Source: Eublepharis macularius (Eukaryota; Chordata; Lepidosauria; Squamata; Eublepharidae). From it: a stretch of 64,000 bases of DNA. Positions 45,105 to 64,000 of the stretch are shown here, piece after piece. How positions within the stretch are numbered: position 1 is the first letter of the stretch; each line of letters begins with the position of its first letter. The notes under the pieces are model-generated. The model saw only the letters and a list, made by a program, of their open reading frames with translations. It was not told the origin of the DNA and did no database searches. A program made the translations under genes and the position numbers. The stretch lies in NCBI RefSeq assembly GCF_028583425.1, contig NC_072794.1, positions 30,811,232-30,875,231 of the forward strand. Direction: 5' to 3'.

Positions 45105-45225
45105 ACTCCTGCCAGTCTTCCTTGGAAGTCTCCCATCCAAACACTAACTGTGGCTAACCGTGCTTAGCTTCCAAGCTCTGACAAGCTCAGGCTAAGTTAG
45201 GCTATTCAGGCTGCCCATAACCCAT
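45105..45225 (-). mobile_element. 5S rRNA-derived SINE fragment
   Basis: The - strand reads gcttggaagctaagcacggt and gtttggatgggagacttcca, a 5S rRNA-like core. Confidence 0.65.
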
Positions 45226-46554
45226 AACCCAAACTCAGTTCTTTCTAAAGGAGCTACACCAGTATGAAAACAGCTTTTGCCATCTCCTTCAGCTTTCTTT
45301 ACAGCAAACATTCTTAGGCCACTGAATAACACCCAGTTTACACTGACACAACGTCAAAGTATGAATATTTCATGGAGCAAGACAGACTTTAAGCCTTTAA
45401 GCTTTAACAATTCCTACAAATATATTGTAAATGTACATACCTTTTTTACTTTTATTTTTACAAATTCTATGTACATATGAGTATTTGGAGCATACCAAGC
45501 CATAGGGCAGACAACAGCTTCTAAAAAGGCTGAAGACACATTTTGTATTCTCCCCCTCCCCTCCCCGAATGCTGGTGATATATTTGATCCACCGATATGC
45601 TGTGGCATTCTCATGTGTTCTTCCTATGACTGGCATTGTAAAAAAAGTTTTGCTTGTTTTCCAGAGCCCTTTGAACGGCTTCAAAAATGCACAAAAGTTG
45701 TTTGACAAAAATTACAATAATTAATTAAACAAAACATGTCATGAGACAAAAACAAATATCATGGACAGTAATTCCTTTATATCACTTTGAAACTAGCTCC
45801 AGCCTGACACTGCAATGGAGGAGGACGATGTTAATCTGGATTGCAGATATAATACAGGAAGGAAGGTTGTATGTTGCCAGACCTTCAGATGCACAGCAAT
45901 TTCTGCTCCTTCCATTCAGTTTCACCTGGAGAGGCATGGGGGTAGTCCTGCTGTCCTAGGATACACCCACCAAGATCTTCCTAAATGCACATCCAGATGA
46001 ACAGACTCGTGCCTCTTTTATTTCTTTCAATGAGGCTTGCACATATAATGATCTTGGTAGACTGTATCTATGGGCAACTGCCATTTTAAAGAATAGTTTG
46101 TGTTAATTAGCTTAAAAGTACTAGTTACTCAAGAAATGTCACCAAGGCTGTAGCATTCTGGGATTATCCTGTTCCCACGATGCAAAAGAGACCAAAGGTT
46201 GAACTTCATTTTAGACAGGAGAGACTTGGAATATTTTTACTGTTCAAAACCAGCTGTTCTAAATAGAAATCAGCCCCCCTCCCATGTGTTATCAGTCCCA
46301 GAAGGGGGGGGAAAAGACAGGCTACAGTACTGCATATGTATTCAAGGGCATTTTGGGAAGACTGATAAGAGGGAAGTCAAATTGTCTTTGCTCTTGTTGT
46401 GACTGCAATCCAGATACCACCTCCTCAAAATGCTTTTGTAAAAACATTAATAAATTAGTTGGAAGATCCTGTCACGGATCTTTCACAGAATGTATAGTTC
46501 ATCCCTCAGAAGGAATCTCAGACAGGGAACGGGTAGGGACGTTGGTGTCACCAC

Positions 46555-46655
46555 TTTGATTTGAGTCCAATGGCACCTTAGAGACCAACAAGATTTTCAG
46601 GGTATATGCTTTCAAGAGTCAAAGCTGCCTTCTTCGGTTACCACTGTACATGAAA
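46555..46655 (-). repeat. 3'-tail repeat copy, diverged
   Basis: The - strand reads ccgaagaaggcagctttgac, then tcttgaaagcatataccctg and ttggtctctaaggtgccatt. Confidence 0.55.
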
Positions 46656-46749
46656 ATGATTCCTCAGATCATGTTTTCATAAACAAATGGAGGTAAGAAC
46701 ATAAAACAAAAAACTAGTTTGCTGGATTGTACTAAACATTCATCTAGAC

Positions 46750-46994
46750 CAGGGCTTTTTTTCTGGGAAAAGAGGTGGTGGAACTCAGTGGGTTGCCCTA
46801 GGAGAAAATGGTCACATGGCTGGTGGCCCCGCTCCCTGATCTCCAGACAGAGGGGAGTTAAGATTGCCCTCTGCGGAGGGCAATCTAAACTCCCCTCTGT
46901 CTGGAGATCAGGGGGTGGGGCCACCAGCCATGTGACCATTTTTAAGAGGTTCCGGAACTCCGTTCCACTGCATTCCTGCAGAAAAAAAGCCCTG
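46750..46994. mobile_element. Palindromic hAT-type MITE, copy A
   Basis: It starts CAGGGCTTTTTTTCTGGG and ends AGAAAAAAAGCCCTG. The perfect 8-bp target duplication atctagac lies at 46742-46749 and 46995-47002. The inner arms (ctccagacagaggggagtt and its complement) are near-perfect, and the centre is gccctctgcggagggc. 245 bp, no coding capacity. Confidence 0.92.
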
Positions 46995-47399
46995 ATCTAG
47001 ACCAGTATTCTTCTGTTTCCAACAGCAGCTAGCCAACATGCCCTTGGGAAGATCACAAGGAGGGCATGAAGTCCTAATGCATACCCACTGTTTTCTGTTC
47101 AACAGTAGACAGTAGACATAAAGGATTCATTTTGTTATCATGTCTAAGAGTCTGCCTATGCATTACATTCGTGTCAAAAGTAGCCACATATAAATTAGTC
47201 TCTGACTGTTGTGGATTCTCAAGCTCCCTCAGAGTACATCAGAGATGAAAAGACCAAGTAGCCATCAAATTCTCCTGCATGAATCTAATCCAGGGGTCCT
47301 CAAGCTTTTTGAGCCTACAGGCATCTTTGGTGTTCTGACACAGAGTGGTGGGCTCGGCCACAAAATGGCCACCATAGGAGGAGAAGCCAACCACACATA

Positions 47400-47505
47400 A
47401 GAGAAGCCATGTTGGATCAGGCCAATGGCCCATCCAGTCCAACACTCTGTGTCACACAGTGGCCAAAAACCAGGTGTCCTCAGGAGGTCTGCCAGTGGGG
47501 AAGGG
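47400..47505 (-). mobile_element. CR1 LINE 3' fragment
   Basis: The reverse complement of the 3' end of the CR1 at 49790: gacacctggtttttggccac and gtgacacagagtgttggact then tccaacatggcttctctta. Confidence 0.75.
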
Positions 47506-49390
47506 ACAAGTGCAGGGGACAAAAGGAGTAATTAAAAAAAAAACACTAGGAAAGAGTGAGAGAAAGAATAAAACCAACACTGTACTGGCACCTGCCACTG
47601 AAGAAATGTTATATTAACCTGCACAGCTAATCAGATCCCCAATGGCCATCCTGGTAAGCGAGATCCCTATCTAGTCCCACACACTTTCTAAAACATTTGG
47701 CAGACACCAGGAAAAGTGCTGGCATGCTTCTGGTTTATGGATCTATCTTTTAACTGTCCTCATATAAAGTGGCAGGCAGGTAGGATCTAGGATCCATCAA
47801 GAGGTGTGTTGTTGGCTCCTCCTCTTCCCCGCAAACTCCTTTCACCCTCCTTTCCCCCAGTTGGGCTGGGGGAAGAGTGCCCAGAGAACAGGGACATAAG
47901 GTAGGGGAAGGGAGAGTGGTTTCACCTCTCCTTATGTGCTGGAAATTTTATGTGTCCAGTTCTCCATATGAATAAAGGAATGTGTGGCTTGGAACAATTT
48001 GCACTTTCAGAGCAGGAATACTGAAGTGTTGCATGGCATTCTACTTCTACAAAACAATTCACCCTTATTATATTGTGGCTTATGGAAAGTTTGTGTGATA
48101 TTGCTTTCTCCTACTTGCAGAAGCTCCTTTACCCTTAAACGTATTTTTATAAAAGCAGGACTGATTGGTGTTGATTTCAATATGCAATGCAAAGCAAAAA
48201 AAAAATCAAAAATGCACTGTTCCTAAGTTCTTTTATCAATGATTCAGAGTTCCTCAAAATATTAGCAGTCTTTCAAAATTTCAAAAAAAGGCGGTCGTTT
48301 TTAGTTTGCCTGCATGGGAATGTCTGCTGTTGAGATAGGGCATTAATGGAAGTTTCCTAAAAATATGTGTATGCCACAGCATGAGAGAATCCACCCGCAG
48401 ATTGGAGCATGCCCACAACAGAACCTGTTATTGTTCTGATCTTGTACTCAACTGCTGTGCAACATGAATTCAGTTCAGGGAGCATATGGTTTGAAGGCAC
48501 TGAATCACATTGAACTATTGGTAAGAAAAATAGAACTTAAAAATTGGCTTAAATAAAAAGAGTTAACAAAATACAGAGGAATGCCATTGGAGCAAATGCC
48601 CTGAGTCACCTACAAGCCAATCCTGCAGACATATAAAGCCTGAACTTTGGTGAGCAAACAAGAGAAAGAGTGGAGTGCTTGAGCCATCGAAGGTATTAGG
48701 ACAAAACAATCTGTCTGATGGTACTCACTTTGCCTGTCCTTGGCTAGTTATCAAAGGGACAGGAACGGGAGATGTGTTATGGATGCTCACCAAGCTTATT
48801 TCAAAGCTCCTTGTGGCTGAAGAGTAGAGCACCGGTTCCATCAACTTGTTGCAAAATCTACTGATATAGAGCATGTTAGAAATGGATACTAAGCCTCCAC
48901 CACAGAGCAGGGAAGGGAGAGGCAGCATTCCACTTCTCAGCCCAGACAAAACATTCACCAAACTGGCCTTGGAGATCCAGAGAACAATCTGTTTTTCTCT
49001 CTTATCAACTGCCTGCACTATCCAAGAAGGCCTCCCATACAGTTTGAGAATGATGCTTTGAAAGCAGATGTTTCCAGATGGTCAGAAGAACTACCAAGAG
49101 AATCTAGTCCCAAACTCTGCTGTAGCAACTACTTATCTTCCCTTATTAGCCCACCCCACACACACTTTTCAGCAACCAATTGATGGTTCCAAATCCCCCC
49201 TTTGTGAGTTATACCTATGAGGCCACAAGCTTATAGTCACAACTCCATGTTCCTCACCTTAGGCAGTGACTCATATATAAAAACTACATGTTGTGTTAGT
49301 AGCCTGAAGCAGAAATTCCAACTGACTGGCCGCCTTCTGCTAACATACTATACAATCCACAAGGAAAGCTTGTAAGTCACTGGTCCTTTT

Positions 49391-49606
49391 AGAGTTGCCA
49401 ACTCCAGGCTGTGAAATCCCTGGAGAATTAAGGGATGGAGCATACGTAAGGCGGGGTTTGAGGAGGGGAGCAACTTCAGCAGGGTATAATACCATAGAGT
49501 CCACCCCCAAAGCAAACATTTCCTGCAAGGGAACTGATCTCTGTCATCTAGAGATCAGTAGTAATTCCAGGAGATCTCCAGACACCGCCTGGAGGTTGGA
49601 AAGCCT
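49391..49606 (+). mobile_element. Short foldback element, agagttgccaactcc family
   Basis: agttgccaactccaggct to ctggaggttggaaagcct, inner gaactgatctctgtcatcta. Same family and orientation as 2934. Confidence 0.6.
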
Positions 49607-49789
49607 ATGAACTGAGACAGCAGGAACCAGATATCTTACTGTCTCTGTGCCGTCATGGTAGCTTACTAAAGGAGAAGGTCGCTGCTGTGCTCTCTCCTGT
49701 GCTTCAGCACTGCCACAGCAGATGTCCAGAGGGGGACTTGCAATCACCAGCTCAAAGGGGAGAATAGCAGCTCTCAGCAGCTAACAAAT

Positions 49790-50486
49790 CAGCTAGTATC
49801 ATGCCCCTGTATAAATCAATGGTACGGCCTCATTTGGAATACTGTGTACAATTCTGTTTCACCACACCCCAAAAAAGATATTATAGCACTGGAAAAAGTG
49901 CAGAAAAGGGCAACTAGTATGATTAAAGGGATGGAACACTTCCCCTATGAAGAAAGGTTAAAGCGCTTGGGGCTCTTTAGCTTAGAGAAACGACGACTGG
50001 GGGGTGACATGATAGAGGTTTACAAGATTATGCATGGGATAGAGATGGTAGAGAAAGAAGTATTTTTCTCCCTTTCTCACAATACAAGAACTCGTGGGCA
50101 CTCAATGGAATTGCTGAGCAGTCGGGTTAGAACGGATAAAAGGAAGTACTTCTTCACCCAAAGGGTGATTAGCACATGGAATTCACTGCCTCAGGAGGTG
50201 GTGGCAGCTTCAAGCATAGACAGCTTCAAGAGGGGATTGGATAAACATATGGAGCAGAGGTCCATCAGTGGCTATTAGCCACAAGGTATAGATGGAATTC
50301 TCTGTCTAGGGCAGTGATGCTCTGTATTCTTGGTGTTGGGGGGGGGCAATCAGTGGGAGAGCTTCTAGTGGCCCTTCCCCACTGGCAGACCTCCTGAGGA
50401 CACCTGGTTTTTGGCCACTGTGTGACACAGAGTGTTGGACTGGATGGGCCATTGGCCTGATCCAACATGGCTTCTCTTATGTTCTT
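49790..50486 (+). mobile_element. CR1-type LINE, 3' end
   Basis: An open frame to the stop at 50276-50278 encodes the C terminus of CR1 ORF2: KDIIALEKVQKRATSMIKGM, SLEKRRLGGDMIEVYKIMHG, LSHNTRTRGHS, RTDKRKYFFTQRVISTWNSL, SSIDSFKRGLDKHMEQRS. It is followed by the CR1 3' untranslated region ending in ggcttctcttatgttctta. The 5' part is missing. About 140 codons are open with no stop, so it is fairly young. Confidence 0.9.
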
Positions 50487-52087
50487 AGGTGGTCACATGA
50501 TCCAAGGAGCCAATAAGGTCCCACCTGGCCCTCTAACACTTGTGGCCCAGCTTTCCAGTCTCAGTACAGACTGATGTACAAAATGAAACAGGATGGGGGC
50601 AGCTGCATGCTGCTCCTGTGTCTGCCCTATTCACATATGAAGTAGCAAGTCAAGTTTGGAGAGAGGGGTTCAGCTTCCCTTCAGCCATGCACTCTCTCAC
50701 CTCTCACTACGTGAACGCAGGCATGTGTACAAACAAACATGGCTGCCCCACCACATCTAATTTGGCCTGGCTTGGAGTACTTCCAGCCTACCTGCTGGCT
50801 TTCCAGCTTGGCAGCCTGCCTGGTTGATACCTAATTTCCTTCAGAGTGCTAGTCCCAAAAAGTTCTCTTTCACAAGTCCCCATGAAATGAACAGGAGCCA
50901 CACTGTCAAATTCCGTCTACCACTCTCTCCCCCTTTAAAGACCCTCAAAATTGTCTGCCTAAGGCAGCACACCTCACCTTCCCTCACAGTAGGGTCACTT
51001 CAGACACCATAAGAGCCTGTGCTTTGCAAAACCAACCACGCTCCTCATGCTATACCTCAACAGTTCATAAGCCAAGAGGCTGTGGGAAAACAACAATAGG
51101 AAGATGTCTGAAGTCCCCTATTACAAGAAAACCTCACTTTCTGAAATCCCAGTTTCTACTTCCAAAAGACATTCACAGACAAATATCCTACAGCAGTATT
51201 TTGATCTAGCAGCTTCAAACTAACATTCACTCTCTCTGTTTAATTGTGGGTCAATTCACACCTCACACAAAGACCACATGGTGGACATGCAGTCTATCAA
51301 CACATGCCTGGAGTTCCATAAACATACTTCCCAGGTGCACAGGGGCCCAATTCAAATAGGGATTACAACGCATAGGGCGAAGGAGCTTAGGTCTTCCCTT
51401 CCGCACTTTGGGAAGAGACCTGAAGGATTGGGTGGGGAGAGCACCTAGTAGAGGAACTCCAGATCCAGGACACATGAGACACAACAGTCTGATATTTCAT
51501 GTAGTACAAAACACAAACGGGGCCATACATACTCAGAACTAAAAAGATTTTAAAGATATATACTCAGAACTAAAAAGGACAAGAATCTTTGGGGGGGGGT
51601 TGTTAAAGCTGAAATTCTACAGAAGCCAAATCCTCCCATTCTGTGCTTTTTCATTTTTGTGTTCCTGAGGGCTCATACCACACATATAGCCTTGAACATA
51701 AAATACTAGCCAGGTGCTTCGGCACTCTCCTATTCTGTATGCCTCTTGCCAATTTCATCTTCAGGATACATCTAAAAAAAATCTCATAAAAAAAGTATAC
51801 CTCATTATTTCTTCCTCCTTTTGCAGAAAAAAATGCATTCATAAACCAAAAGCTATAACATGTACAAGATAAATAAACATTTGTTTCAAACTTTGCCAGT
51901 CTAAAGCACAGCACCTTGAATAAGGTTGCGCGGCAGACCTGGTCAGAGTCCACTTTCTTTCCCGTGGTGGCTGATCAAAGTTCCAGCTCCGCTACTCAAA
52001 GCAATGAAAAGTCCAGGTGATGTTGCTTCAGCTTGAGGTGTGGGGTTTCTTTGAGAGATGGTCCTGCGTAGGAATGAAACGCACTGA

Positions 52088-63574
<11,487 letters not shown>

Positions 63575-64000
63575 CTAGGGGGAAATTGGGACAAGCAACA
63601 TTAGATTGACCATGAAAAGAGTCTTATCCCCCTTTCTCCCCCACTTTCATCTCTGTTTGGAAAATGCATTTTATGAGCAGCCAGTTTCAGGGTCAGGGTT
63701 GCTTGAGAATTTTTGCACAGACGAATACTTGGATTTCCTGACTGTCTGTTATCACTCTGCTAGAATCCCTTTATTAATGAAGGGAAGTTTCCCAGACACA
63801 ACAACATTACTTCCATTAGTATGAAAAAGAGAAACATCATGGCTGCTAAGTCAACTAGAACAGCAAGCCCAAGGCCTAGATCCCCCGGATAAATGTATTT
63901 GTAGTTTGTGTGGTATTTAAAAAAATTCAGTATTCACTGGGGGTTTTTCCAATAGTGTAGCCTGTTATGGGTATGGGTTTAATACCAGAATGTTAACACT

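Larger units (their letters stand above)
37505..52087. other. Intergenic DNA between HSD17B7 and DDR2
   Basis: Beyond the HSD17B7 promoter this 14.6-kb tract holds the DDR2 3' untranslated region (extent unknown) and repeats: foldbacks at 40280, 44106 and 46750, SINEs at 39000, 41955 and 42129, CR1 pieces at 47400 and 49790, and a 5S-derived SINE at 45105. Open frames here, including one of 251 codons on the - strand at 37696-38451, resemble no protein I know. Confidence 0.6.

Overview
The window is vertebrate nuclear DNA, almost certainly from a squamate reptile. A gecko-like lizard is my best guess; this is inference from repeat content, not proven. The coding exons are short, bounded by GT-AG splice sites and spread over tens of kilobases. 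The spaces between them are full of CR1-, L2- and L1-type LINEs, tRNA-derived and 5S-rRNA-derived SINEs, and many hAT-like foldback elements.

Three protein genes can be read, in an order I recall from human chromosome 1q23 (DDR2, HSD17B7, CCDC190), here in mirror orientation. (1) CCDC190 is on the + strand at 3.6-8.6 kb, with three coding exons and about 284 residues. (2) HSD17B7 is on the - strand from 37.5 down to 11.6 kb, with nine coding exons and a complete 334-residue reading frame. CCDC190 and HSD17B7 converge tail to tail. (3) DDR2 is on the - strand from 63.6 down to 52.1 kb. Only its last five coding exons are present, encoding the tyrosine kinase domain from just after the glycine loop to the stop. 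The remaining exons must lie beyond the right edge.

A GC-rich promoter block (about 37.37-38.0 kb) covers the start of HSD17B7. It holds several CCAAT boxes and a perfect match to the sterol regulatory element consensus, which fits HSD17B7 as a cholesterol-synthesis enzyme. The three genes do not form a pathway: HSD17B7 is a sterol enzyme, DDR2 a collagen receptor kinase, and CCDC190 a coiled-coil protein of unknown role.

The rest is mobile DNA. The clearest pieces are an internally deleted hAT transposon at 59,979-61,914 with a perfect 8-bp target duplication and a paralogous empty site at about 22.2 kb, and three copies of one palindromic hAT-type MITE, each with a perfect 8-bp target duplication (one nested inside the hAT). 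There is also a split L1 at about 13.0-15.25 kb, the 3' end of a CR1 at 49.8-50.5 kb, and several other foldback elements. A family tail repeat carries a hammerhead-ribozyme-like core. I saw no new gene system. The most useful leads are the apparent loss of the usual CCDC190 start codon, the sterol-type promoter, and several foldback families that I cannot name.
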